Origin: a bacterium
GTDB lineage: Bacteria; Fidelibacterota; UBA2242
Assembly: GCA_018895675.1 (NCBI GenBank)
Contig: JAHIOG010000463.1
Coordinates: forward strand, 1 to 13,254
Direction: 5' to 3'
Length of the DNA stretch: 13,254 nucleotides
In this document: in pieces, positions 5,869 through 13,254 of the stretch
Layout of the letters: every line of letters starts with the position of its first letter
Numbering within the stretch: the first letter of the stretch is position 1
Position numbers and translations under genes: made by a program
The notes under the pieces: generated by a model
The model's input: the letters and a program-made list of their open reading frames with translations, nothing else
Told to the model about the DNA's origin: nothing
Databases searched by the model: none

Positions 5869-7101
5869 ATGAATACAAAAAGTAAAAGACACGTCACTTA
5901 TCTAATTTTTTTATGTTCTATCGTCATGATTTTTGCCCAGGAAACAAAACTTAGTTATTATGAAGAAAATGCAACGATCGTCTTACAACCATCTGATAGA
6001 ATCACAATTTCTTATATTGATGTTGATCCACAGGGTAATCCGATCGAACGCAGTAACATTTTCACCATCCGACCCGATGGAACAATATTTCATGAACTCA
6101 TTGGCATCGTTTCAATCGCTGATATGACAATTATGGAAGCGGAAGAGTTGTTAACAGAAAACTTTGCACGTTACTTTAAACAACCGCGAGTTGCGGTCAG
6201 CGTCATCGAAAAAACCAGTATAAAAGTCATTTTATATGGCGAAGTGTCAGGAGTTGGCGTCTTCCTCGTTAAACCGAATACAACCATAGCGGAGTTTATC
6301 ATCGAAAAAGGCGGAACAACGCCGGAAGCAGATATTTCCCGAATTACAATTTCCCGTAACGACGGTAGTAAAGTCATCTTTGATATGGAGCGATATTTAT
6401 TTACCGATGAAGTCGTAAATAACGTCTTCTTAAAAGATAAAGATAAAATTATCGTTCCCCGATTTAAAGGACAGGAAAAATATGACAGATTATCAAAAAA
6501 TTACATGCTACAATACGGTAATGTTCTTGAAATAATTATCAATGAAATGGCTTTGATGGAAACAAACCCCGCACAATCTGAGAGCTATATTGTGGATAGC
6601 GAAGGCAATATTTTCCATCGCTTATTTGGACTGGTCCATCTTGGCGGTCTCACTGTTGACAAAGCCCAGAACATACTTGCGGAAATGGCAAAACCGTACT
6701 TCCGCGAGCCTATTGTAACTGTGGATGTGCTTCAGTTAAGTTCAAGAAATGTTTTCGTTTTTGGCGAAGTTATTCGCCCGGGAATATACCCGATAGAAGG
6801 CAATATTCAGTTAGCGGAATTTCTGGCAAATATCGGCGGTATAACAGATGCCGCTGACCTTCAAGAAATAGTCATTACCAGGAAACAAGAAAAACCGGTT
6901 ATTTTTGATATGGAGGATTTCTTATTTAAACGCGATGATAGCAGAAACGTATTCCTTGAGGATGGCGACCGTATTATCGTTCAAAAACGACAAAGAGGGT
7001 TTTTCGTTAGACTATCAGAAAAACTTCAACCATTCGCTGTTGTTGTAAACCTCGTTAGTGCAATCCTTATGGTTTATATAATTACTACAAGAATATATTA
7101 A
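5869..7101 (+). CDS. Wza-like polysaccharide export protein with duplicated export-SLBB module
   Basis: Predicted periplasmic/outer-membrane exporter that forms the channel for the polysaccharide. Residues 1-23 look like a signal peptide cut after IFA; there is no lipobox. Two copies of the same module follow. Export domain 1 (about 38-113; LQPSDRITISYI, TIRPDGTIFHELIG) leads to SLBB 1 (about 118-197; YGEVSGVGVF, AEFIIEKGGT, FDMERYLF, NVFLKDKDKIIV). Export domain 2 (about 216-287; YIVDSEGNIFHRLFG) leads to SLBB 2 (about 295-373; FGEVIRPGIYPI, AEFLANIGGIT, FDMEDFLF, NVFLEDGDRIIV). The chain ends in a hydrophobic segment at 388-408, in the place of the Wza C-terminal outer-membrane helix. Classic Wza has one export domain and two SLBBs, so the second export domain is unusual. 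It starts after AAGG and lies 14 bases before the kinase gene, with which it is surely co-transcribed. Confidence 0.88.
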   Translation: MNTKSKRHVTYLIFLCSIVMIFAQETKLSYYEENATIVLQPSDRITISYIDVDPQGNPIERSNIFTIRPDGTIFHELIGIVSIADMTIMEAEELLTENFARYFKQPRVAVSVIEKTSIKVILYGEVSGVGVFLVKPNTTIAEFIIEKGGTTPEADISRITISRNDGSKVIFDMERYLFTDEVVNNVFLKDKDKIIVPRFKGQEKYDRLSKNYMLQYGNVLEIIINEMALMETNPAQSESYIVDSEGNIFHRLFGLVHLGGLTVDKAQNILAEMAKPYFREPIVTVDVLQLSSRNVFVFGEVIRPGIYPIEGNIQLAEFLANIGGITDAADLQEIVITRKQEKPVIFDMEDFLFKRDDSRNVFLEDGDRIIVQKRQRGFFVRLSEKLQPFAVVVNLVSAILMVYIITTRIY

Positions 7102-7115
7102 TAGATGAGATACAA

Positions 7116-10100
7116 ATGGCACAATATGAACTAAACCTACGAGATTACTGGCGAATCATTAAGAAAAAGAAGATTATCGTCATCGTGACGGTTGTTATGC
7201 TCGGCAGCTTCAGCTTCTTTTTCTCAATGATGAACAAGCCGGACCCGATATATCAAGCATTTACCAGTCTGAAAATTGATATATCAACCGATTTAACCGG
7301 AATGTATATGGAAGGCATTAGACGGTATGCAGGTGATGAAATGACAAGCCGTGGGGAAGAAATCAAAAGTGTTCCCATGGTTGAAAAAGCTGCGCAGGTG
7401 ATGGGGCTTTTAGATTCATCTCTCACTAAAGATGAAATTCGACATAATAAGGAATATTTTTTTATTGTCGAAAAATTAATAGCTCGCATAAAAACCGAAC
7501 AAGAAGGCCATACCAATATCATACATATCAAAGTCACGGATTATGAACCTCAAAGAACATCCGATCTAGCAAATGCTTTAGCAAAAGTATACATTGAAGA
7601 AAGTTTCCAAAATAAAAATGCTAAAGCAATTAAAGCCCTAAATGCGATCGAAAATCAACTTCGAGGTTCAGGAAATATTTATAAAAATGCGGAGCGAAAA
7701 GTAAGAGCCTATAAAGAAAAAAATAAATTACTATTACTCGAAGGCACTGTGACACGCCTGAGCGCTGAAATTACTGAAGCAGAAAAATCCCTTGAAGAGA
7801 TTCGTTCAGATATTAACTCAATCGATAATATTTTATTTGAAATCGATCAGAATCCGGATTACATACTCTTCATCTCTTTTGATATTTTATTGAATCACCA
7901 AAACAGTGTTTTGAAAGCTCTCCAAACTCAACTAGATCAACTCTCCGCTAATGAACGTCAACACCTGCAACATTACACTGAGCACCATCCAACTATCATA
8001 GATATCAGAAGGCAAATTGAGACAAAACAAAGGCGATTTAATCAAGAAATAAAAGCCTTCAGAGAGACGTTAGTACAGACTGAAAACAATATCTATGATA
8101 AGTGGAAAAAGCTTTCCAGAGATTATAGATCTATTCCTCTTCTTGATTTTAATCTTGCAAATATTGAACGTGAATTAGAAATCAATAGACAATTATATTA
8201 TCAGATAGAAGGCCAACACCAGGGCGCGTTAATAAGACGGTCTGAACTCGTTAACGAGGTCTCTCTGTTAAAACCCGCATTTTTACCAACAAAACCAATC
8301 AATCCTACAATGATCGGACCTACTACCGCGATCGGTACTGTAATCGGTATCATTCTCGGCGTTGTATTAGCCTTTGTAGCCGAAACACTTGACACGACCT
8401 TCAGCACGATTGATGATATTGAAAAGACCTTGGAAACAACAGTTGTTGGAATTGTACCCTTTGTGGATATTGAAGAGATCAAAAAGCAACTGATGGAAAA
8501 GGTCGATACGCCCATTTCTGATGAGATACTTGAGATGCAGGCACGCCTGGTTGCTCATTACAACCCAAAATCGACCATGGCGGAAGCATTTCGCGCTCTT
8601 CGTACAAATATTCACTTTGGAATGATCGACAAGGGGTATAAATCAATAATGGTTACCTCATCGGTCTCCGGTGAAGGTAAAACTACGGTTGCAGTAAACC
8701 TGGCTGTTTCAATGGCGCAAATCGGGCTGAATACTCTTCTCGTTGAAGCCGATCTGAGAAAACCGAGAATTTCAAAGCTTTTTGGTATTGAGCGTGAACC
8801 CGGCTTAACCGACGTAATCTTACGCAGGGATAATTTAGATAATGTTATCAGAACCATGAGCGATCTGATGATGGGTACAATGGCTCTGGATACATTTAGA
8901 ACCGATAATATTCCCGGAATCGAGTATCTTAATATCTTAACAGCCGGAAAGCATGAACAGAATCCATCGGAGATTATTGCATCGAAAATAATGGGTTCAA
9001 TTATAAGCGATCTTAAAGAAAAGTATGACTTGATCATTTTTGATTCGGCGCCGGTTATTCAGGCAACTGACTCGACGGTACTCGGGGCGAAAGTAGATAC
9101 AGTTGTTCTGGTATACTATCAGGGAAAAATTTCCCGTGGAACTCTCCGCCGGGCGAAAAATCAGCTGGAAATGTTAAAATCCGATGTTCTTGGTGTTGCT
9201 ATTAATGGAATGAAAGCCGATATCAGCGCCGATTATGCAGACTATCGCTATAGCTATGAATATCAGTACTCATACGGAGATGCTAAAACGCAAAAACCAA
9301 AAAATAAAATACTGGAGCCTCTGAATAAATTCTTCATCAATCAACAGGAAGGTTTACACTCTACTTTTTTTGACAAGATTCGAAAATTGCGCATAATTGG
9401 CGCTATTGCGGCTCTAACTGTATTTATCGGTGGTGGTTGTATTATCACCAATAATATAAAAACGTGTTCCCGAACAAGCGCCCCTGCCGTGGTAACCGAG
9501 ACTCAATCACCAATCGACTCAACTTTTGATATGGTACCGGAAGCAATCGTTTCGGAATCGATGGAATCTGTTGAAGCTCCATCAGAACTGAAACAATTAC
9601 AACAAGAATTCGGTATTCAAAAACAAGCTGTTCCTCAACAAAATATTGAACTTATTACAACGCCCGGCATCGAAGAAAAAATACCCGTAAAAATATTAAA
9701 ACCACCTGTCAAACAACAAACAACGCCAGTTCAACGGCAACCCGAAAGGCAGCATATCGAACCAATCTCAGAACGTCCTGTATTCCGATCAAGACCAACA
9801 CCTGTCGAGGAAGCAACATCTGTTAAACAACTGTATCCGGCGACACCTTATACGATAAAAATGGGAGGATTTCAGTCCCTGCAATCAGCTAAATATTCTG
9901 TCAATACATATAAAGAAAATGGATTGAACCTAATTTACATTACGGTTGATTTTTCGGGGCAAAGTACACGATCATATATCGTGTGCTACGGCGCTTTCAC
10001 AAACGAGAAAGAGTCAAATCAAAAGGCGATGGAACTTCAGTTTTTAGGTTTTGACGGTGAATTTCAAACCGCCAATCTACCCTATGCGATATTATTGGGT

Positions 10101-10289
10101 GACCACTCAACAAAAGATCAGGTTAAAGCAGATCAAAACAGATTTCCCGATATCAAAGATTTTATCTATCCTAAATCGTCAGGATCTTTGACGGCTTCAT
10201 TGGTTGGAGCATTTTCTACCGAAGAAATTGCAAACCTCTTTTTACACCAACATCCGGATCTATCGGATAAGGTGATCATTTTGAGATAA
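7116..10289 (+). CDS. Wzz/BY-kinase polysaccharide co-polymerase with C-terminal TM and SPOR-like extension
   Basis: Inner-membrane chain-length regulator fused to a bacterial tyrosine kinase. Residues 1-110 form a Wzz domain with TM1 at 19-38. A periplasmic coiled coil (about 165-340) leads to the Pro-rich segment and TM2 (about 398-420). The cytosolic kinase follows: Walker A SSVSGEGKTT (Lys522), Walker A' LLVEADLRKP (Asp546, with Glu544 where Asp is usual) and Walker B DLIIFDSAP (Asp643). The tyrosine cluster has seven Tyr between 707 and 720. Most BY-kinases stop here, at about 720-750 residues. This one continues with TM3 (757-778), a Pro/Gln-rich linker (about 790-905), a SPOR-like domain (909-983; PYTIKMGGFQS, SYIVCYGAFTNEKES) and a weaker second copy (988-1057; PYAILLGDHS, ASLVGAFSTEEIANLF). 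The odd number of membrane crossings puts the SPOR region in the periplasm, as SPOR function requires. The kinase and Wzz calls are firm; SPOR is from pattern only. Confidence 0.9.
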   Translation: MAQYELNLRDYWRIIKKKKIIVIVTVVMLGSFSFFFSMMNKPDPIYQAFTSLKIDISTDLTGMYMEGIRRYAGDEMTSRGEEIKSVPMVEKAAQVMGLLDSSLTKDEIRHNKEYFFIVEKLIARIKTEQEGHTNIIHIKVTDYEPQRTSDLANALAKVYIEESFQNKNAKAIKALNAIENQLRGSGNIYKNAERKVRAYKEKNKLLLLEGTVTRLSAEITEAEKSLEEIRSDINSIDNILFEIDQNPDYILFISFDILLNHQNSVLKALQTQLDQLSANERQHLQHYTEHHPTIIDIRRQIETKQRRFNQEIKAFRETLVQTENNIYDKWKKLSRDYRSIPLLDFNLANIERELEINRQLYYQIEGQHQGALIRRSELVNEVSLLKPAFLPTKPINPTMIGPTTAIGTVIGIILGVVLAFVAETLDTTFSTIDDIEKTLETTVVGIVPFVDIEEIKKQLMEKVDTPISDEILEMQARLVAHYNPKSTMAEAFRALRTNIHFGMIDKGYKSIMVTSSVSGEGKTTVAVNLAVSMAQIGLNTLLVEADLRKPRISKLFGIEREPGLTDVILRRDNLDNVIRTMSDLMMGTMALDTFRTDNIPGIEYLNILTAGKHEQNPSEIIASKIMGSIISDLKEKYDLIIFDSAPVIQATDSTVLGAKVDTVVLVYYQGKISRGTLRRAKNQLEMLKSDVLGVAINGMKADISADYADYRYSYEYQYSYGDAKTQKPKNKILEPLNKFFINQQEGLHSTFFDKIRKLRIIGAIAALTVFIGGGCIITNNIKTCSRTSAPAVVTETQSPIDSTFDMVPEAIVSESMESVEAPSELKQLQQEFGIQKQAVPQQNIELITTPGIEEKIPVKILKPPVKQQTTPVQRQPERQHIEPISERPVFRSRPTPVEEATSVKQLYPATPYTIKMGGFQSLQSAKYSVNTYKENGLNLIYITVDFSGQSTRSYIVCYGAFTNEKESNQKAMELQFLGFDGEFQTANLPYAILLGDHSTKDQVKADQNRFPDIKDFIYPKSSGSLTASLVGAFSTEEIANLFLHQHPDLSDKVIILR

Positions 10290-10326
10290 TAAGGGAACAA
10301 AATATTTCTATTTACATAAATACGAT

Positions 10327-10785
10327 ATGAGTTATCACTACAGAAGAAAAAGGAAACGGGGTTTACAACGAGGGGAAAAACTTGTTCTGAAATATGGAAT
10401 ACCTGCAGCGATTGTTATGGCTATTTTGATTCAGATCACTGTCCGGGGTGTTCCTGTCTTTTTTGATCGTATGGTCGACTTTTTAAATAAAGAAGCCTGG
10501 ATATCAAGACAAATTATTGCTGCATATGCCGTTAAAAAGGCAAAATCTGGAGATTTTAATAAAGAAAAAAATTTCCAAACAGATCAAATGTTTAATCTGT
10601 ATACGACCTATGGTAAACAAAGAGAAGGAAGAACTAAAGAAGATGCAATAAAAGCAGCCGAAAATTTTCATCGAGCAGAGCAAGAGACATGGGATGAAAT
10701 ATATCAGGAAATTGAACGACGTGAAAATAAAGAAGAAATTAAAAAATACCAAAAAATGTTTGAGGAGGAGAAGGAGGGATATTAG
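10327..10785 (+). CDS. Small single-TM protein of unknown function, paralogue 1
   Basis: I do not recognise a named family. The 152-residue product starts MSYHYRRKRKRG, a strongly basic cytosolic end. A single membrane helix follows (about 24-40), ending in IQITVRGVP, and then a highly charged, probably helical tail (about 60-152) rich in Lys and Glu that ends KMFEEEKEGY. By the positive-inside rule the N-terminus is cytosolic and the tail periplasmic. It shares its start (MSY plus basic run), the YGI-helix-IQ-RGVP core and the acidic EEEK end with the next gene, so the two are tandem duplicates. It lies 37 bases after the kinase gene and 20 before its paralogue; no clear ribosome site is seen. 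Its place suggests an accessory factor of the polysaccharide assembly machine. The function is not known. Confidence 0.75.
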   Translation: MSYHYRRKRKRGLQRGEKLVLKYGIPAAIVMAILIQITVRGVPVFFDRMVDFLNKEAWISRQIIAAYAVKKAKSGDFNKEKNFQTDQMFNLYTTYGKQREGRTKEDAIKAAENFHRAEQETWDEIYQEIERRENKEEIKKYQKMFEEEKEGY

Positions 10786-10805
10786 TAATCGTTTAATATG
10801 ATAAA

Positions 10806-11174
10806 ATGAGTTATTATCACACTAATAAGAAGAAGCGACGGAAATTAAAAAGTATTGAAAAACAAATACTTTATGGAATAATTCCACTTAGCTTTATTAT
10901 TGCTTTTAGTATACAGGTTATTATTAAAGGAGTCCCCCACTGGATATATCTAATGATTAGGAATATGCGAATGGAAGAAACGATTTCGCGTGCATTAGTC
11001 AGAGGTTCTGCAGTTCGGCGGGAAACAAAATTGCGTAAAGATTATGAAAAAAGTTACCGTAAAAACCAGGCAGCAACCTATGATGAAAATTATATCGACA
11101 TTCTGGAAAATAGAAGAGACAAAGAAATAGAAGAATACGAAAAATACTTTGAAGAAGAAAAAAAAGGTAACTAA
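10806..11174 (+). CDS. Small single-TM protein of unknown function, paralogue 2
   Basis: A 122-residue relative of the preceding product. It has a basic start MSYYHTNKKKRRK, one membrane helix (about 22-40) ending in IQVIIKGVP, then a charged helical tail ending KYFEEEKKGN. The shared features with paralogue 1 are the MSY start, YGI at the helix entry, an I-Q pair followed four residues later by K/R-G-V-P, and the E-E-E-K end. The middle of the tail is about 30 residues shorter and diverged. It lies 9 bases before the O-antigen ligase-family gene, so all are likely on one transcript. The function is unknown. Two slightly different copies side by side would fit hetero-oligomer formation, but that is inference. 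Confidence 0.72.
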   Translation: MSYYHTNKKKRRKLKSIEKQILYGIIPLSFIIAFSIQVIIKGVPHWIYLMIRNMRMEETISRALVRGSAVRRETKLRKDYEKSYRKNQAATYDENYIDILENRRDKEIEEYEKYFEEEKKGN

Positions 11175-11183
11175 AATTATTAG

Positions 11184-12611
11184 ATGCCCGGTAGAGATCT
11201 TCTAGAAAATAAAACGAATATTTTAACTGCACTTATTGCCATACCAATTTCAATAATTGTCTCCCTTATTCTTATTAAAGTAGATACTATTTATGCACTG
11301 GTTGCCGTCCTTGGACTCGGTGTATTAATTTTAACCTTTATAAATACAGATTTTGCAATATACATACTGATATTTTCAATGCTGTTATCTCCGGAAATTG
11401 GCAGCAGAACAACTGCCGGGGAAGGCATAACAATCCGAATCGATGATATACTTCTGGCAATTATATTATTTACCTGGCTTGCAAAAACGGCGCTTAATAA
11501 AGATCTGGGATTATTTAAAACATCGCCACTTAACAAACCTATAGCCTATTATATTTTTATATGTTTCTTTACTACTGGAGTTGGAATGCTTTTCGGAAGG
11601 GTTAAACCATTAAATGGTCTGTTTTTTGTCATTAAATATATCGAATTCTACATGATATATTTTCTGGTTGTAAACCAAATCCGCTCAAAAAAGCAACTTG
11701 ATAACTTCACAGTTGCCCTGCTTGTAACATTTGTTATTGTTGTAGTAGTATCCTTATCACAAATTCCATCTGGAAAACGTCTGACGGCTCCTTTTGAGGG
11801 AGATGCAGGCGAACCAAATACGCTTGGTGGATATTTAATTTTTATAATTGCTATTAATCTTAGCCTTATTCTAAAACCGGGGATCCTTACTTCACCGAAA
11901 ACTCGCCGATTTTTACTCTGGATCACAATGATTGCAGTATTTCCGTTTCTTCTGACAAATTCAAGAGGATCGTGGGTAGCCGGTATTCCGGTAGTAATCA
12001 GTTATATTGTCCTTAGTAGCAGACGTTGGGTAATTGTTGGTTTTGTTGCAGCTCTTATCATTTTTGCTCCTATCATCCTGCCTGATACTGTTATTGACAG
12101 AGTAAAATACACCTTCAAGGAACAAAAAGGATATACCAGAACACTCCAGGAAAATGTCGGCGGTATTACTCTGGACACATCGGCTTCAGAAAGAGTGCGC
12201 AGCTGGAAAGCCGCCTGGGAAGGAGTCAAAAAGCATCCTCTTTTTGGTTTTGGCATAACCGGCTGGAGATTCATAGATGCACAGTTTATGAGAGTTTTAG
12301 TCGAGTCAGGTTTTATTGGATTGGGTTTTTTCCTTTATCTTTTATATTCAATTTTGAATGAGACATGGAAGATATATAAAAACGCCAAGATTCCATTTTT
12401 CAAATATTTTGCTCTCGGATTTTTTGTAGCGACTATATCTATGATGACCCACTGCATCGGCGCTAATACATTTATTATTATCAGAATAATGGAGCCATTC
12501 TGGTTGATATGTGGACTTGTAATATCTATTCCCTATATCGAGGAGATCGAAATGCAAAAACTCCATGATCTCAAAGAAGAAGTAACAAAAATTAAATTGG
12601 GTACGATCTGA
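11184..12611 (+). CDS. O-antigen ligase/polymerase-family membrane protein (Wzy/WaaL-like)
   Basis: Polytopic inner-membrane protein of 475 residues with about 11-12 hydrophobic segments. The Wzy_C/O-antigen ligase signature is visible: FEGDAGEPNTLGGYL (204-218) before a TM pair, then LLTNSRGSWVAG (257-267) with the conserved Arg261. The large periplasmic loop contains SASERVRSWKAAWEGV, KHPLFGFG (His351) and FMRVLVESGFIGLG (369-381). In this family the loop holds the residues that act on the lipid-linked glycan. The fold does not separate a polymerase (Wzy) from a ligase (WaaL). Beside a Wzz/BY-kinase and a Wza-type exporter, a polymerase is the more natural reading. The last 25 residues are a charged cytosolic tail. 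The ATG at 11184 follows the small paralogue by 9 bases, and the stop is 3 bases before the next ORF. Confidence 0.87.
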   Translation: MPGRDLLENKTNILTALIAIPISIIVSLILIKVDTIYALVAVLGLGVLILTFINTDFAIYILIFSMLLSPEIGSRTTAGEGITIRIDDILLAIILFTWLAKTALNKDLGLFKTSPLNKPIAYYIFICFFTTGVGMLFGRVKPLNGLFFVIKYIEFYMIYFLVVNQIRSKKQLDNFTVALLVTFVIVVVVSLSQIPSGKRLTAPFEGDAGEPNTLGGYLIFIIAINLSLILKPGILTSPKTRRFLLWITMIAVFPFLLTNSRGSWVAGIPVVISYIVLSSRRWVIVGFVAALIIFAPIILPDTVIDRVKYTFKEQKGYTRTLQENVGGITLDTSASERVRSWKAAWEGVKKHPLFGFGITGWRFIDAQFMRVLVESGFIGLGFFLYLLYSILNETWKIYKNAKIPFFKYFALGFFVATISMMTHCIGANTFIIIRIMEPFWLICGLVISIPYIEEIEMQKLHDLKEEVTKIKLGTI

Positions 12612-12614
12612 CAA

Positions 12615-12749
12615 ATGGAATATACTCAACAATCAAAACCCGTTACAAAGTCATCATTATTATTCCGTGAATTGGATGCTATCCCCGATAAAGAAGTAAA
12701 TTCAATTTTAATTCATTTCCAACGCCTTGACTTAATAGAATTTCTTTAA
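12615..12749 (+). CDS. 44-residue PqqD-like fragment or small protein
   Basis: A short frame begins 3 bases after the ligase-family gene, and its TAA overlaps the next ATG by one base (TAATG), the layout of translationally coupled operon genes. The product starts MEYTQQSKPV and ends in DAIPDKEVNSILIHFQRLDL plus four residues. The second half resembles the last helices of PqqD-like winged-helix proteins, where a D-x-x-x-V...L..L...DLI pattern is common. PqqD proteins have about 85-95 residues, so this would be the C-terminal third only. In exopolysaccharide loci, PqqD-like genes often precede an HprK-related kinase gene, which fits the next ORF. Homology is weak at this length. Confidence 0.5.
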   Translation: MEYTQQSKPVTKSSLLFRELDAIPDKEVNSILIHFQRLDLIEFL

Positions 12750-13237
12750 TGTTTTATCTGCATAGCGAATATTTTCCGCTGACAATATCACCGGAATGTC
12801 CTGAGAAGCTATCTGCATTAATCAGTTCAACAATTTTTTCGGAGCTGATAACGACTCAACCAAGTAATTCTGCAATTAAATATCAAGTAACAGAAATTGA
12901 CAAAAAATATTATCTGTTTCGTAATAAAAGACTAACCCATCGAAATAGAACAATAGAAAAAATTATTTACGCGCTTGAGTGGCAAATCGTCAGCGATCTG
13001 ATCCGACAAAATAAAAGAATAATGAAATTTGCTCTTGTTCAATATGAGCAATTCCACGATGATCTGGACATCTGGAAAAACCAAAATAAAATTGTATATG
13101 ACATAAACTGGGATTACACAACCGATTTAGTCTTTAACCAACCCTACTACCTAACCTGGATAAACCCTCAAAGGGACAGGCCCCGAAGGGGCAGGCAGAG
13201 CCAAAAAGGAAAAGAGTTAAAAGTGAAAAATGAATAG
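12749..13237 (+). CDS. Truncated HprK-related kinase-like protein (N-terminal region only)
   Basis: The 162-residue product does not match a complete known protein. Residues 1-96 resemble the front of HprK-related kinases of exopolysaccharide loci: a strand-rich start, then a KYYLFRNKRL segment and a helix YALEWQIVSDLIRQNKRIM that precedes the kinase domain in those proteins. The HAGAV-like entry and the P-loop G-x-x-G-x-G-K-S/T that should follow are absent. Instead residues 97-140 (LVQYEQFHDDLDIWKNQ and onward) are unassigned. The last 20 residues come from a GC-rich hairpin (13173-13202) and a purine-rich low-complexity stretch, giving an Arg/Lys-rich tail that does not look like native protein. 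The gene is probably truncated or rearranged at its 3' end. Its start is coupled to the previous ORF by a one-base overlap. Confidence 0.45.
   Translation: MFYLHSEYFPLTISPECPEKLSALISSTIFSELITTQPSNSAIKYQVTEIDKKYYLFRNKRLTHRNRTIEKIIYALEWQIVSDLIRQNKRIMKFALVQYEQFHDDLDIWKNQNKIVYDINWDYTTDLVFNQPYYLTWINPQRDRPRRGRQSQKGKELKVKNE
13173..13202. repeat. GC-rich hairpin repeat at the end of the last ORF
   Basis: GCCCC (13180-13184) and GGGGC (13188-13192) pair around a GAA loop, inside a block rich in CAGG/GGCAGG. It is the only GC-rich stretch in several kilobases of AT-rich DNA. It shares GACAGGC and GGCAGG with the palindromes in the tRNA remnant (read on the opposite strand). The downstream purine-rich stretch up to 13237 is low-complexity. 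It looks like a dispersed palindromic element that has become the tail of the ORF. Confidence 0.5.
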
Positions 13238-13254
13238 GGCTGTTCCAGTCCAGG

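Noticed and set aside
1..13254. CRISPR array, insertion sequence or transposase, integrase
   Set aside because: No regularly spaced repeats and no transposase or integrase-like protein motifs were seen on either strand.

Overview
The window looks like chromosomal DNA of a Gram-negative bacterium. It encodes an outer-membrane polysaccharide exporter, a Wzz/BY-kinase and SPOR-like peptidoglycan-binding domains. Genes are read with the standard bacterial code, several have Shine-Dalgarno sites, and the tRNA carries no encoded CCA. The gene families (C69 peptidase, GNAT-YoaP, BY-kinase, SLBB exporter) would fit a lineage of or near the FCB group, such as Calditrichota or Marinimicrobia-like bacteria. 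That placement is a guess from gene style, not shown by a marker gene.

Positions 1-3532 hold unrelated single genes. On the left edge is the N-terminal part of a secreted family C69 peptidase (minus strand, running off the window). Next come a GC-rich hairpin, a tRNA-Met(CAT), and a damaged second copy of the 3' part of that tRNA carrying two GC-rich hairpin insertions. Then follow a GNAT-YoaP-like acetyltransferase with a good sigma-70-type promoter and a terminator, a 41-codon SH3-like remnant on the minus strand, and a class V aminotransferase/cysteine-desulfurase-like enzyme.

Positions 3737-13237 are all on the plus strand, visibly more AT-rich, and mostly tightly spaced. They form an exopolysaccharide assembly and export locus: a cNMP-binding/FHA gene that appears broken by an out-of-frame internal deletion; a radical SAM protein; a stand-alone response regulator; a Wza-like exporter with a duplicated export-SLBB module; a 1057-residue Wzz/tyrosine-kinase with an unusual C-terminal extension; two tandem paralogous small membrane proteins of unknown function; an O-antigen ligase/polymerase-family membrane protein; a 44-codon PqqD-like ORF; and a short ORF resembling the N-terminus of an HprK-related kinase that lacks the kinase domain and ends in a GC-rich repeat.

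In the expected division of labour, the Wzy/WaaL-type protein polymerises or ligates the glycan, the Wzz/BY-kinase controls chain length by cycling phosphorylation of its tyrosine cluster, and the SLBB protein carries the polymer through the outer membrane. The most interesting observation is that the BY-kinase does not end at its tyrosine cluster. It continues through a third membrane segment into a periplasmic Pro/Gln-rich linker and two SPOR-like domains, which could tie polysaccharide export to particular sites on the cell wall.
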